Below, piece after piece: positions 9,140 through 17,872 of a DNA stretch of 64,000 bases (the first letter of the stretch is position 1; every line of letters begins with the position of its first letter). The notes beneath the pieces were generated by a model. It worked only from the letters and a program-made list of their open reading frames with translations. It did not search any database and was not told where the DNA came from. This stretch comes from Larkinella terrae. Lineage in GTDB: Bacteria > Bacteroidota > Bacteroidia > Cytophagales > Spirosomataceae. A program made the position numbers and the translations under genes. The DNA is taken from contig NZ_WJXZ01000009.1 of assembly GCF_009668025.1 (NCBI RefSeq), positions 62,001-126,000 of the forward strand. The letters are read 5' to 3'.

Positions 9140-10198
9140 TTAACCAACACCAATCTTCTCGCGGAGGAGCGGCAGCGTGACGATAAACAGGCCCTCTTTC
9201 TCTTCAATTGTAGGGCGGGCCAGATTTAGCAGTTTGTATTTGGAGGCAATATTGGAAAGACCGACGTGGTTCGATTCCACCCGCACGTTCTTGCGCTGTA
9301 GTGTGTTGCGGATCGTCAGAAAACCGTCCACCGCTTCAATTTCAATTCGAAGGGGATTTTCCGGAAGCATCGAATTGTGCTTAACGGCGTTTTCGACCAG
9401 CATCTGCAGCGTCAGCGGAGGTAAAAGCGCTTCCTGGTTGTCTTCAGTGACCAGAATCTGCAACGAAAGTCCGGCACCGTATCGGGTTTTGAGCAGGTGA
9501 TAGTAGGAGTCGATGAATTCGAGTTCTTTCCGCAAAGTTGTCAGTTCCCGCTCGTTGGTTTGCAGCAAATACCGGTAAACGCTGGCCATATCGTCAACAA
9601 ACTCCTCGGCCAGTGCCGGATTTTCGGAAATGAGCGATGATAAAGTATTCAGGGAATTGAACAGAAAATGCGGATTTACCTGACTTTTCAAGACCTCAAA
9701 CCGCCCCTGCCACTGGGTTCGGAGCAGCGCTTCTTTTTCCAGATTGGTTTTTTGCCACTGAATAAACAGGTAGGAACCTTCGTAAATACTAATGTATAAA
9801 AGGTGGTAAAAAATCTGAATACCGATCGTTTCCAGGTACATGATAAAAAAATCAACCTCGAATTGAAGCACGGGGTATTCGTCATTCGGATAGGTCAGCG
9901 AATGGCCGAATTGCCGAAGAAAAAAGCCGATGTTGACGAGAATCGGAAAAACCAGAATCAGCAGGTACATTCGCTGTCGGGTATTTGACAATCCCGGATA
10001 CCGGTTTTGAATCAATCGAACGATCCAGCGAGTCAGATTCCAGCAAATATAACCGGAAACAATCCCAACGATAAAGTACCGAATTAACTCGCCCGATGTG
10101 TAGCTCAGTATCAGTTTAACCCGGAAGAATAAGGCCCCAAAAAAGAAGAGAATAAATGGGCCTAAGATTCGGAGTCGGGTATCGTTAAAAGTTTGCAT
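9140..10198 (-). CDS. LytS-type sensor histidine kinase 1
   Basis: 352 residues with four N-terminal hydrophobic helices (about 10-155), a short linker and a His_kinase domain with VNPHFLFNSLNTLSS. The N box is MLVENAVKHN and the G box is VGLSNIASKY. It is the closest of three tandem paralogues to the LytTR regulator; the next kinase ends 38 bases upstream. The sensed signal is probably in or near the membrane, because no extracellular domain is present. Highly similar to the kinases at 10237 and 11293, and to the orphan at 3813, over the catalytic half. Confidence 0.92.
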   Translation of the reverse strand: MQTFNDTRLRILGPFILFFFGALFFRVKLILSYTSGELIRYFIVGIVSGYICWNLTRWIVRLIQNRYPGLSNTRQRMYLLILVFPILVNIGFFLRQFGHSLTYPNDEYPVLQFEVDFFIMYLETIGIQIFYHLLYISIYEGSYLFIQWQKTNLEKEALLRTQWQGRFEVLKSQVNPHFLFNSLNTLSSLISENPALAEEFVDDMASVYRYLLQTNERELTTLRKELEFIDSYYHLLKTRYGAGLSLQILVTEDNQEALLPPLTLQMLVENAVKHNSMLPENPLRIEIEAVDGFLTIRNTLQRKNVRVESNHVGLSNIASKYKLLNLARPTIEEKEGLFIVTLPLLREKIGVG

Positions 10199-10236
10199 AT
10201 TCTTCCAGAAATAATCTGCCGTACTGGCAACGACGA

Positions 10237-11277
10237 TTAATTAGTCATGAGTGGCAAGGTGACACAAAACCGGGTGTCTGTATTCAGAATCTCCAGCCCG
10301 CCTTGACCGAGCAACTGGTATTTGGTTGCAATGTTGGCCAGGCCCACGCCGTTGGAAGCAACGCGCAGATTCTTGAGCTGAACGTTGTTCGAAACCGTCA
10401 GACGTCCGCCATCGATTGTTTCAATCCGGATCTGAAGCGGCTGATCGGCCAGGATAATATTGTGTTTAACCGCGTTTTCGACCAGCATTTGCAAAGTGAG
10501 CGGTGGCAGTTGCGCATCCTGAAAACCGTCTCCAATCCGCACATCCAGGTCGATGCCGTTGCCGTAGCGGGTTTTAAGCAGGTGAAAATAGGATTCGATA
10601 AATGTTAATTCATCGCGTAAACTTGTCAGGGCATTTTCATTGGTCTGGAGTAAATACCGGTAAACGCTCGATAATTCTTCAATAAACAGCTCAGCCTTCT
10701 CAGTATCTTCATCAATTAATGACGATAACGTATTCAGACTATTGAATAAAAAATGCGGATTAACCTGCTGTTTTAAACTGTCCAGCTGGCTCTGCAAATT
10801 CGCTTTTTTCAGCTTTTCCGTTTCACTGATAGTTTGTGACCATTTCTCAAATGTATAAACGCTTTCGTGCACAATATTGGCGATTACGTTCCCGATTGTT
10901 CCGAATACTATCGCCCAGAATAGCTGGTTTGAATCGAAAACATAATGCGGAAAATGAATCCAGTCGTAAAAATAAAACAGGAAGATAATGGCCGAGGAAG
11001 ACATCAGGATGTGGATGAAAAGCGCCATAACCATGCGCATCCAGGTCTGTCGAACTTTGGGAAACCGCTTGCGCAGGTAAACCGCCGGAACCGCGTGTAG
11101 AAAGAATGCCGGAGTCCAGATAAGGGTGGTAATAATGGAAGCGCCAACAAAAATATCCAGCCGCTGAATATAGAGTTTCCCGAACAGCATGTAGTTCAGG
11201 AAAAAATAATAGCCGGGCAAAATGCCCAGCGCGATCCAGGTATCCTTATTGGTATAGCGGTTTAATTTCAAGCCCAC
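10237..11277 (-). CDS. LytS-type sensor histidine kinase 2
   Basis: 346 residues starting with GTG at 11277. Four hydrophobic helices are followed by a coiled linker (SETEKLKKANLQSQLDSLK) and the phospho-acceptor segment VNPHFLFNSLNTLSS, the N box MLVENAVKHN and the G box GVGLANIATKY. It lies 15 bases behind the third kinase gene, so these two are almost certainly co-transcribed. All motifs needed for autophosphorylation are intact, so it is not a decayed copy. Confidence 0.92.
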   Translation of the reverse strand: MGLKLNRYTNKDTWIALGILPGYYFFLNYMLFGKLYIQRLDIFVGASIITTLIWTPAFFLHAVPAVYLRKRFPKVRQTWMRMVMALFIHILMSSSAIIFLFYFYDWIHFPHYVFDSNQLFWAIVFGTIGNVIANIVHESVYTFEKWSQTISETEKLKKANLQSQLDSLKQQVNPHFLFNSLNTLSSLIDEDTEKAELFIEELSSVYRYLLQTNENALTSLRDELTFIESYFHLLKTRYGNGIDLDVRIGDGFQDAQLPPLTLQMLVENAVKHNIILADQPLQIRIETIDGGRLTVSNNVQLKNLRVASNGVGLANIATKYQLLGQGGLEILNTDTRFCVTLPLMTN

Positions 11278-11292
11278 ATCGGTACAGAAAAG

Positions 11293-12363
11293 TCAGGGTA
11301 AATTTACCAAAAAATCGGCACCTTTAGCGATCAGCGGAACCTGAACACTAAACTGACGGCCGTCGTCGGTAATGACCGGTCGTGGCAGGCGCAACAGCGT
11401 AAACCGCTCACTCAATTGGGCCAGACTGCCCGCTTCCTTATTGACCTGCAACGTCTTACGCTGAATGTTATTGGAAATGCGCAGGAAAACCGCATCCCTC
11501 GTTGCGTCTGGTTCGGCCTGGAGTTTAATCAGAAGTGGCCGGTCGGCCATGACGACATTGTACCGAATGGCATTTTCGATCAGCGTCTGCAGGCTGAAGG
11601 GCGGCAGGTAACAATCCAGCAAACACGACTCGATGTCGATCTTCAGGTCGATGGCCCGTCCGTAGCGCACTTTCAGCAGGTAAAAAAAGGACCGTATAAA
11701 ATTGATTTCCGTCTGGAGCGTCACCACTTTTCGATCATTGGATTGCAGCAAATACCGGTAAACGCTCGACATTTCTTCCAGAAACTGGTTGGCCTGGTGT
11801 TTATCCTCCGAAATAAGCGCCGACAGCGAGTTAAGCGAATTGAACAGAAAGTGCGGATTCACCTGATTTTTCAAACTATCGAATTGTCCTTGAATGCGGG
11901 ATTTCTGGACGGCCTCGGCTTCGGCAACGGCCAGGCGGTATTGGTGCAGGTAGTAAATTATTTCGTAGGTCGTTCCCAGCATCAGGGAACAAAAAATACC
12001 GATTCCGATGTAAGCCTGATAGACCCGGGCGGTGATGGGAATAATGGCAAGGCCGCTGAGGTCGGTCAGCAAGATGAACAGCGATTGACAGACAACGGAA
12101 AGCAACACGTAACCGCTAAACGTGATGACAATGCGCCGGAAGGCGTTGCGGGCGTCGGGGAAATGTTTACGGACGTAACTAACCCAGCTAACGGAACCTT
12201 CCCACGCCAGCGTGACGTAAGCCATGCCGATAAACACCCAACCGGCGTATAAAACCGGGTTGTCGTGATACTCTTTGAGGTATAATAAATTCGCCAACAG
12301 CACAATCAGCGGGATTCCTATCCAGCGGAGCCATCGATCGTTCGGTCTTTCCAACGTTGTCAC
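11293..12363 (-). CDS. LytS-type sensor histidine kinase 3
   Basis: 356 residues from GTG 12363; the first gene of the tandem kinase series. Four hydrophobic helices, then VNPHFLFNSLNSLSA as phospho-acceptor motif. It is the most diverged of the three: the N box reads LIENAIRYN instead of LVENAVKHN, and the C-terminal region has an insert (EAGSLAQLSERF) where the others have GLxNIAxKY. The essential Asn is kept, but the G box is weakened, so its kinase activity may be reduced. A candidate role is a heterodimer partner of the other two; this is inference. Confidence 0.9.
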   Translation of the reverse strand: MTTLERPNDRWLRWIGIPLIVLLANLLYLKEYHDNPVLYAGWVFIGMAYVTLAWEGSVSWVSYVRKHFPDARNAFRRIVITFSGYVLLSVVCQSLFILLTDLSGLAIIPITARVYQAYIGIGIFCSLMLGTTYEIIYYLHQYRLAVAEAEAVQKSRIQGQFDSLKNQVNPHFLFNSLNSLSALISEDKHQANQFLEEMSSVYRYLLQSNDRKVVTLQTEINFIRSFFYLLKVRYGRAIDLKIDIESCLLDCYLPPFSLQTLIENAIRYNVVMADRPLLIKLQAEPDATRDAVFLRISNNIQRKTLQVNKEAGSLAQLSERFTLLRLPRPVITDDGRQFSVQVPLIAKGADFLVNLP

Positions 12364-12543
12364 GTACTTTACAATTGGGATAATAACTTTTTCGTAAAAT
12401 AAGTTGTAGAAAACCGTTTGCTCAATACAGAGTTGATTGAAACGCGCACTTTTGGGGTTGAATTGAGGTTAGTTGATGCTAAAGAGGATAAAATCGTTTT
12501 GAGAGCTTAGTTTTACTGAAAATTTCCTGAACCAGGTAAAAAC

Positions 12544-14622
12544 ATGATTAAATACAGTTACTACTTACTTCTGGTACCGATTTCTCTGTTTGCCCAGCAC
12601 CCCCAGGTCAGCCGTTCGGTGGCCGATACCGTTCAACTGGCGGAGGTAACGGTGCGGGGATATGAAACCAACCGGCCGCTGCTCGAAACCGCTGCTTCGG
12701 TGAATGTGCTGTCTGCGAAGGATCTGACCCAGCGGTTTGGTACGCCGACGCTCGTTCCCGCGTTCAACACCCTGCCGGGTGTGCGGATGGACGAACGTTC
12801 GCCCGGGAGCTACCGGCTTTCGATTCGGGGGAGCCTGATCCGTTCGCCGTTTGGGGTTCGGAATGTCAAAATATACTGGAACGAATTGCCACTCACCGAC
12901 GCGGGCGGAACTACCTACCTGAACGCGCTGGATGTGCGGTCGATCGGCCGGGTGGAAGTCATCAAAGGGCCTTCGGGCAGTTTGTACGGCGCCGGAACCG
13001 GCGGTACGGTTTTACTGACCGGCCTGACCAATACAGGCGGTGAATTGGCAAACCGGGCCGAAGTGGGTGCGCTGGCGGGCTCATACGGGTTGGCGGGACA
13101 GAATTATTCGTTTCAAACCGGGAAAAATAATTCGGCCATTTCGGTGAATTACGGCCATTTGCAATCGGACGGTTATCGCCAGAACAGCCGGATGTACCGC
13201 GATAATCTGTCGGTCAATGGAACGTTTTCCGTCAATGAAAAGCAAACCGTCTCGGTAATGGGTCTTTATACCGATCTGATGTATCAAACCCCCGGCGGTT
13301 TGAACCGGGCGCAGTTTTTGGCAAACCCCCGGAACGCGCGTCCGTCGACTCCGGCCATTGCGGGCAGCGTGGATCAGCACGCAGGTATTTACCAGAAAAC
13401 CGGTTATTTGGGTTTTTCACACCAGTACCGTTGGAACAGCCGGATTCAGAACACTACTGTCATTTTTGGTTCTACGACCGACTTTTATAACCCCTTCATT
13501 ACCAACTACGAAAAGCGGGCCGATCAGGGACTGGGTGCGCGGACGGTTACGCGCTGGCAGATGATTGAAGAAGGCGTTCCGACGCAACTCGTTTTCGGGG
13601 GCGAATACCAGCAGAATTTCACCGTCGATCGCAACTACGGAAACCGCCGGGGCCAGCCCGACACCCTTCAGGCCGACGACGAACTTCGGGCGTCTCAGTC
13701 GGTCATTTTTGCCCAACTGGAAGCCACACTGCCGCTGGGAATTATTGCCACCGCCGGTCTGAGCCGAAACGAAGTTGCCTATCGTTTTACCCGGTTTTCA
13801 GTGCTTCCCATTGTACCTCAACTCCGGGCTTTTCAACCGGTTTGGTTGCCCCGGGTGGCTTTGTTAAAGAAACTGGGTGAATTTGTTTCGGTGTTTACGA
13901 GCGTCAGCACCGGTTATTCGGCACCCACGATTCAGGAAGTTAGGCCGTCGGAGGGTACTTTCAATTCGACGCTGGAACCGGAAAAAGGAACCAATCTGGA
14001 AGTGGGGTTACGCGGTCAATTGAGCCGGTTTCAGTTCGACGTAGCGGCTTACCAGTTCCGGTTGCGCCAAACCATTGTGCGTCGGTCGGTGGCCAGCGGA
14101 GCCGAATATTTTATCAATGCCGGAGCCACCAACCAGAAAGGCCTGGAAGTTCAGTTGGCGTATAATCTGGTGGTGCCTAAACCGGGCGGTTTCTGGCAAT
14201 CCGTTCGGGTCTGGAACAGCACGACGGCTACGAATTACAGGTTTAAGAACTACCAGCAAGGTGCCGTCGATGTGTCGGGAAACCGCGTAACGGGCGTTCC
14301 TCCGCTGGTGGTAGCTACCGGTCTGGATGCGGAAACCCGGCTGGGTCTATACGCCCACGTGGCGCATCAGTTCATCGATAAATTTCCGCTCGATGATGCC
14401 AATACCGTCAAATCCGACATCGCCCGGATGCTGAATGCGACCATTGGATTCCGGAAATCGCTCGGCAAACACTGGGCTCTGGATGCGTACGTTAGTGGTG
14501 ATAACCTGCTGGACCAGACCTACAGCCTGGGCTACGACCTCAACGCCCTCGGCGGACGCTACTACAATGCCGCTCCGCGCCGGAACGTCACGGGAGGAGT
14601 GAAGCTGGCAGTGCGGTGGTAA
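12544..14622 (+). CDS. TonB-dependent outer-membrane receptor
   Basis: 692 residues. A signal peptide (MIKYSYYLLLVPISLFA, cleaved before QHP) is followed by a TonB-box-like stretch LAEVTVRGYE, a plug domain with GVRMDERSPGSYRLSIRG and VEVIKGPSGSLYGAGTGG, and a 22-strand barrel ending in an aromatic residue (KLAVRW). It lacks the N-terminal carboxypeptidase-like domain of SusC proteins, so it resembles siderophore, haem or cobalamin receptors rather than glycan importers. No substrate-specific partner gene or riboswitch is visible nearby. It is divergent from the kinase cluster, with a 180-base gap. The ligand is unknown. Confidence 0.92.
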   Translation: MIKYSYYLLLVPISLFAQHPQVSRSVADTVQLAEVTVRGYETNRPLLETAASVNVLSAKDLTQRFGTPTLVPAFNTLPGVRMDERSPGSYRLSIRGSLIRSPFGVRNVKIYWNELPLTDAGGTTYLNALDVRSIGRVEVIKGPSGSLYGAGTGGTVLLTGLTNTGGELANRAEVGALAGSYGLAGQNYSFQTGKNNSAISVNYGHLQSDGYRQNSRMYRDNLSVNGTFSVNEKQTVSVMGLYTDLMYQTPGGLNRAQFLANPRNARPSTPAIAGSVDQHAGIYQKTGYLGFSHQYRWNSRIQNTTVIFGSTTDFYNPFITNYEKRADQGLGARTVTRWQMIEEGVPTQLVFGGEYQQNFTVDRNYGNRRGQPDTLQADDELRASQSVIFAQLEATLPLGIIATAGLSRNEVAYRFTRFSVLPIVPQLRAFQPVWLPRVALLKKLGEFVSVFTSVSTGYSAPTIQEVRPSEGTFNSTLEPEKGTNLEVGLRGQLSRFQFDVAAYQFRLRQTIVRRSVASGAEYFINAGATNQKGLEVQLAYNLVVPKPGGFWQSVRVWNSTTATNYRFKNYQQGAVDVSGNRVTGVPPLVVATGLDAETRLGLYAHVAHQFIDKFPLDDANTVKSDIARMLNATIGFRKSLGKHWALDAYVSGDNLLDQTYSLGYDLNALGGRYYNAAPRRNVTGGVKLAVRW

Positions 14623-14712
14623 AACCGGGTGCGTTTTCTTTTAGGAATCGTGTTACTTTTTGCCGAAAAATCGTCTCAAGTAGGTACTCGTATTCCTAAA
14701 ATTAAACGAAAA

Positions 14713-15120
14713 ATGAGTTTACCCGTTCAAGAATTAAGAGGCATCACCAGCTCGGTGGCGGATGCCCTGAAAGCGCAAGGCTTGACCAATAGTGATGCTT
14801 TGCTGGAAGCCGCCAAAACCGCTTCGGCACGTAAACAACTGGCAGCTACCGTTGGCGTTGAAACAAGCGTTATTCTGGATCTCGCCAACCGCGCGGATCT
14901 GAACCGGATTTCGGGCATAGGCGGTGTTTACAGCGATTTGCTGGAAGAAGCCGGCGTCGATACTGTGAAAGAATTGTCTCATCGCAACCCGGAAAATCTG
15001 GCGGCCAAAATCAATGAAATCAATCAGGTGCGTCAACTGACGCAACGCCCCCCGACGCTGGAGCAAATCACCGATTTTATCAACCAGGCGAAAGCATTAC
15101 CCGCCGGATTGGAGTATTAG
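14713..15120 (+). CDS. DUF4332 helix-hairpin-helix protein
   Basis: 135 residues from ATG 14713; an upstream alternative start at 14629 would add a non-conserved stretch. Small helical repeats such as VQELRGITSSVADALKAQG and LNRISGIGGVYSDLLEEAG are helix-hairpin-helix-like motifs typical of DUF4332 proteins, which may bind DNA or simply be helical scaffolds. The function is unknown. It is followed by a perfect 31-base inverted repeat and then by a convergent gene. Confidence 0.75.
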   Translation: MSLPVQELRGITSSVADALKAQGLTNSDALLEAAKTASARKQLAATVGVETSVILDLANRADLNRISGIGGVYSDLLEEAGVDTVKELSHRNPENLAAKINEINQVRQLTQRPPTLEQITDFINQAKALPAGLEY

Positions 15121-15124
15121 TTTG

Positions 15125-15212
15125 AATTAATAATGAAAAATGAACAATTAATAATATATGATTTGGGTAGCCCCACTTCTCATTATTAATTGTTCATTTT
15201 TCATTATTAATT
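15125..15212. repeat. Perfect 31-base inverted repeat between converging genes
   Basis: Arms 15125-15155 and 15182-15212 are exact reverse complements around a 26-base loop. The arms consist of repeated words such as TAATAATGAA and AACAATTAATAA. The element begins 4 bases after one stop codon and ends 3 bases before the stop codon of the gene on the other strand, so it is well placed to act as a two-way terminator, although it is AT-rich. Confidence 0.9.
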
Positions 15213-15215
15213 GAT

Positions 15216-15926
15216 TTACAATCTGATCGTTTCGTCTTTTTCGTCGAAAAACAGGTAGTTCAGGTAATCGGAGTACGGTTTGATTAACTGACATCCTTTC
15301 ACCACTTCGTCGGCAAAATCCGGTTTGAGAACGTCCTTATCGGAATACCGGTGAATGAAAAATAATTCTTTGCGCCGGAGCAAATCGATTTCCGGGTGAT
15401 CAGCGGAGTAGCCTTTGGGTGAGGTCTTCATCGTTTCTCCGGAAATTTCCGGAAAGTAGGCTTTGAACTCCGGCGCTTCAATAATGTCCTTTAGCTCATC
15501 CACATTGTAGTCAATCTCCTGCCGGAATTTGGCCAGTTGCGCCGGAGTCGGCTGCCACATACCCGCCCCCAGAAACGTTTCGCCGTTGGGCTGGAGGTGG
15601 AAATAAAAATCGATCCGGCCCGAATGCCGCCCACCCGGCCCCACGGCGGCTGCCAGATTTTTCTTGTAAGGAGCCTTGTCTTTCGAAAACCGGATGTCGC
15701 GGTTGATCCGGAAAATACAATCTTTAACGGCGGTATTGGGTAAGGGCTGAAACATTTCAATTCCCTTCAGCAACCGGGCGACAAATCCCTCAAACTCAGA
15801 CTTAGCCGCATCGTAGCGGTTTCGGTTGGCATGAAACCACTCGCGGTTGTTGTTTTGGACCAGATCGCGCAGAAAGTCAAGTGTTTGAACCGTAAGCTGA
15901 GAATTCGGTGCGTTTTTCGTCTTCAT
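15216..15926 (-). CDS. DUF2461 family protein
   Basis: 236 residues matching the DUF2461 (TIGR02453) family by LDFLRDLVQNNNREWFHANR near the start and FRINRDIRFSKDKAPYKKNL in the middle, followed by GGRHSGRIDFYFHLQP. The family is widespread in bacteria and fungi; its biochemical role is not established. No membrane or export signal. It diverges from trpS across a 165-base gap that contains short direct repeats. Confidence 0.85.
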   Translation of the reverse strand: MKTKNAPNSQLTVQTLDFLRDLVQNNNREWFHANRNRYDAAKSEFEGFVARLLKGIEMFQPLPNTAVKDCIFRINRDIRFSKDKAPYKKNLAAAVGPGGRHSGRIDFYFHLQPNGETFLGAGMWQPTPAQLAKFRQEIDYNVDELKDIIEAPEFKAYFPEISGETMKTSPKGYSADHPEIDLLRRKELFFIHRYSDKDVLKPDFADEVVKGCQLIKPYSDYLNYLFFDEKDETIRL

Positions 15927-15975
15927 ACAGTTCCAAAGCTAACCAGAAATACCGAAGTTTGCGAAACCAATTGCG

Positions 15976-16002
15976 ATTGAGTGAATGAGTCATTGAGTGA
16001 AT
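15976..16002. repeat. Direct repeat ahead of trpS
   Basis: ATTGAGTGAAT occurs at 15976-15986 and again at 15992-16002. The same vocabulary, partly inverted, returns behind trpS at 17072-17166, so trpS is flanked by related repeats. Confidence 0.7.
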
Positions 16003-16091
16003 CACTTCGCTGATGGCAAAGAACTGGAGGAACAATTCACTCACCGCGCTGGAGGCCCCGTCGCTCATTCGCAAGTCACACATTAAAAAAT

Positions 16092-17066
16092 ATGTCTCGC
16101 ATACTCACCGGTATTCAAAGCAGCGGGCGGCCGCATTTGGGTAATATTCTGGGGGCCATCAAACCCGCCATTGCCCTTTCGGAGCAACCCGGCAACGAAT
16201 CCTTTTTTTTCATTGCCGACCTGCACTCGTTAACTTCTATCAAAGACGGCGCGCTGCGTCGGGAATACATTCGCGCCGTAGCCTCCGCCTGGCTGGCTTT
16301 CGGACTTGACACGGCCAAAAATACGTTCTGGCGGCAATCGCACGTGCCCGAGCATACCGAGCTGGCCTGGTACCTGAACTGCTTTACGCCTTACCCAATG
16401 CTGGCAAACGCGCATTCTTTCAAGGACAAAGCCGATCGGCTGGCAGACGTCAATGCCGGGGTGTTTATGTATCCCTGCCTGATGGCGGCCGATATTTTGC
16501 TGTACGATGCCGATATTGTTCCGGTGGGTAAGGACCAGAAACAGCACGTCGAAATGACGCGTGACATGGCCAGTGCCGTTAATCACCGGGTGGGCGAGGA
16601 GATTTTCGTGCTGCCTGAATCCCGAATCGACGAGCGAATCATGACCATTCCGGGCATCGATGGGCAAAAAATGAGCAAATCGTACAACAATTACATCGAC
16701 ATTTTCCTGCCTGCCAATGAGTTGTACAAAATGATCAAAAAGATCATTTCGGACTCGACACCTTTGGAAGAACCGAAAAATCCGGATACCGATATCACGT
16801 TCAAACTCTATGCCTTGCTGGCCGATGACGCTCAGCTCGAAACCATGCGCCAGAACTACCTGAAGGGCGGTTACGGGTACGGCCATGCCAAAAAGGAATT
16901 GTACGAGTTGATCATCAGCCAGTTTGCCAAACCACGCGAGCTGTTTAACTATTACATGGAAAACGAAGCCGCGCTGGAAAACGAACTCCGGATCGGCGAA
17001 GAAAAAGCCCGCGCCATTGCCTCCCAAACCATCAAACGCGTTCGGGAAAAATTGGGCTATAACTAA
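16092..17066 (+). CDS. trpS: Tryptophan--tRNA ligase
   Basis: 324 residues, class Ic aminoacyl-tRNA synthetase charging tRNA-Trp in the cytoplasm. The HIGH-like motif is PHLGN (residues 14-18) and the KMSKS loop is at 193-197 in GIDGQKMSKSYNN. The tryptophan-pocket region MYPCLMAADILLYDADIVPVG is well kept. Length fits the bacterial enzyme. No T-box or leader peptide was recognised in the upstream gap, as expected outside Firmicutes. Confidence 0.97.
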   Translation: MSRILTGIQSSGRPHLGNILGAIKPAIALSEQPGNESFFFIADLHSLTSIKDGALRREYIRAVASAWLAFGLDTAKNTFWRQSHVPEHTELAWYLNCFTPYPMLANAHSFKDKADRLADVNAGVFMYPCLMAADILLYDADIVPVGKDQKQHVEMTRDMASAVNHRVGEEIFVLPESRIDERIMTIPGIDGQKMSKSYNNYIDIFLPANELYKMIKKIISDSTPLEEPKNPDTDITFKLYALLADDAQLETMRQNYLKGGYGYGHAKKELYELIISQFAKPRELFNYYMENEAALENELRIGEEKARAIASQTIKRVREKLGYN

Positions 17067-17071
17067 TTGTG

Positions 17072-17166
17072 ATTGAGTGATTGGGCGATTGAGTGAATTA
17101 CGCCACTTGTTGACAATGATCTTGCGTGGATATTTATTCAATCACTCAACCGCTCATATACTCAAT
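17072..17166. repeat. Imperfect inverted repeat behind trpS
   Basis: Arms 17072-17096 and 17142-17166 match at 20 of 25 positions around a 45-base loop and use the words GATTGAGTGA and TGAGTGATTG. It begins shortly after the trpS stop and ends 5 bases before the PAP2 start. Confidence 0.65.
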
Positions 17167-17171
17167 GAAAA

Positions 17172-17741
17172 TTGGAAAAACTCAACCAACTCGATACCGA
17201 CCTGTTTCTCTGGCTGAATGGCTTGTACGCTTCGTGGCTTGACCCGGTGATGGTGTGGGTGACGATGCGGAATTCGTGGATTCCGTTCTATGTCGTGTTG
17301 ATTGGCTGGCTCATTTTTCAGTACCAGAAACAGGCGCTGGGCTTAATTTTAACGCTGGTTGTTGCCGTGGCCCTGAGTGATCAGATGGCGTCTTCGGTGA
17401 TGAAGCCGCTAACACTCCGGCTGCGACCCTGTCACGAACCGGCCTTGCAAAAACTCATTCACCCGGTTTTGGAGTGCGGAGGAACCTACGGTTTTGCTTC
17501 GTCGCACGCGGCCAATGCCTTTGCGCTGGCGATGGCACTATGGCTGCTGGTCGGAAAGCGGTTTGGCTGGGTAAAATGGACGTTTCTCTGGGCGTTTTTG
17601 GTTTCGTACAGCCGGATTTACGTTGGGGCCCATTACCCGCTGGATGTGTTGGCGGGAGCAGGCATTGGCGTGATGATGGCGACGATCAGTGCGGTTTTGT
17701 ATCAAAAAGTAACAGAGCGGTTTTTTACTGTTACGAAATAA
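17172..17741 (+). CDS. PAP2 family phosphatase
   Basis: 189 residues, an integral membrane phosphatase with about five to six helices. The three PAP2 motifs are present: KPLTLRLRP (KX6RP), a variant second motif SSHAANAFA, and SRIYVGAHYPLDVL (SRX5HX3D). Likely substrates are undecaprenyl pyrophosphate or phosphatidic acid derivatives on the outer face of the inner membrane. The start appears to be TTG 17172; the nearby ATG at 17165 is in another frame. Which lipid it uses is not predictable. Confidence 0.88.
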   Translation: MEKLNQLDTDLFLWLNGLYASWLDPVMVWVTMRNSWIPFYVVLIGWLIFQYQKQALGLILTLVVAVALSDQMASSVMKPLTLRLRPCHEPALQKLIHPVLECGGTYGFASSHAANAFALAMALWLLVGKRFGWVKWTFLWAFLVSYSRIYVGAHYPLDVLAGAGIGVMMATISAVLYQKVTERFFTVTK

Positions 17742-17845
17742 GCATTCCTGATTCGCAGAAGGTAATTTTGTACGGCAATAATCCTATTGTCAATTCGGTA
17801 CAATAAAACTTTGACATACTCACCTCATTCATCAAACAATATTCG

Positions 17846-17853
17846 TATTTTTG
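17846..17853 (+). promoter_or_regulatory. Candidate -7 element of prs
   Basis: TATTTTTG fits TAnnTTTG and ends 19 bases before the prs start. A TTTG at 17810-17813 is 32 bases upstream, too far for the usual spacing of about 19-20, so the -33 box is not resolved. Confidence 0.5.
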
Positions 17854-17872
17854 CGGAAATTTTCGGCACTGA

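Noticed and set aside
16230-17141. A 303-codon minus-strand frame across trpS
   Set aside because: trpS carries all synthetase motifs; the reverse frame is a shadow.
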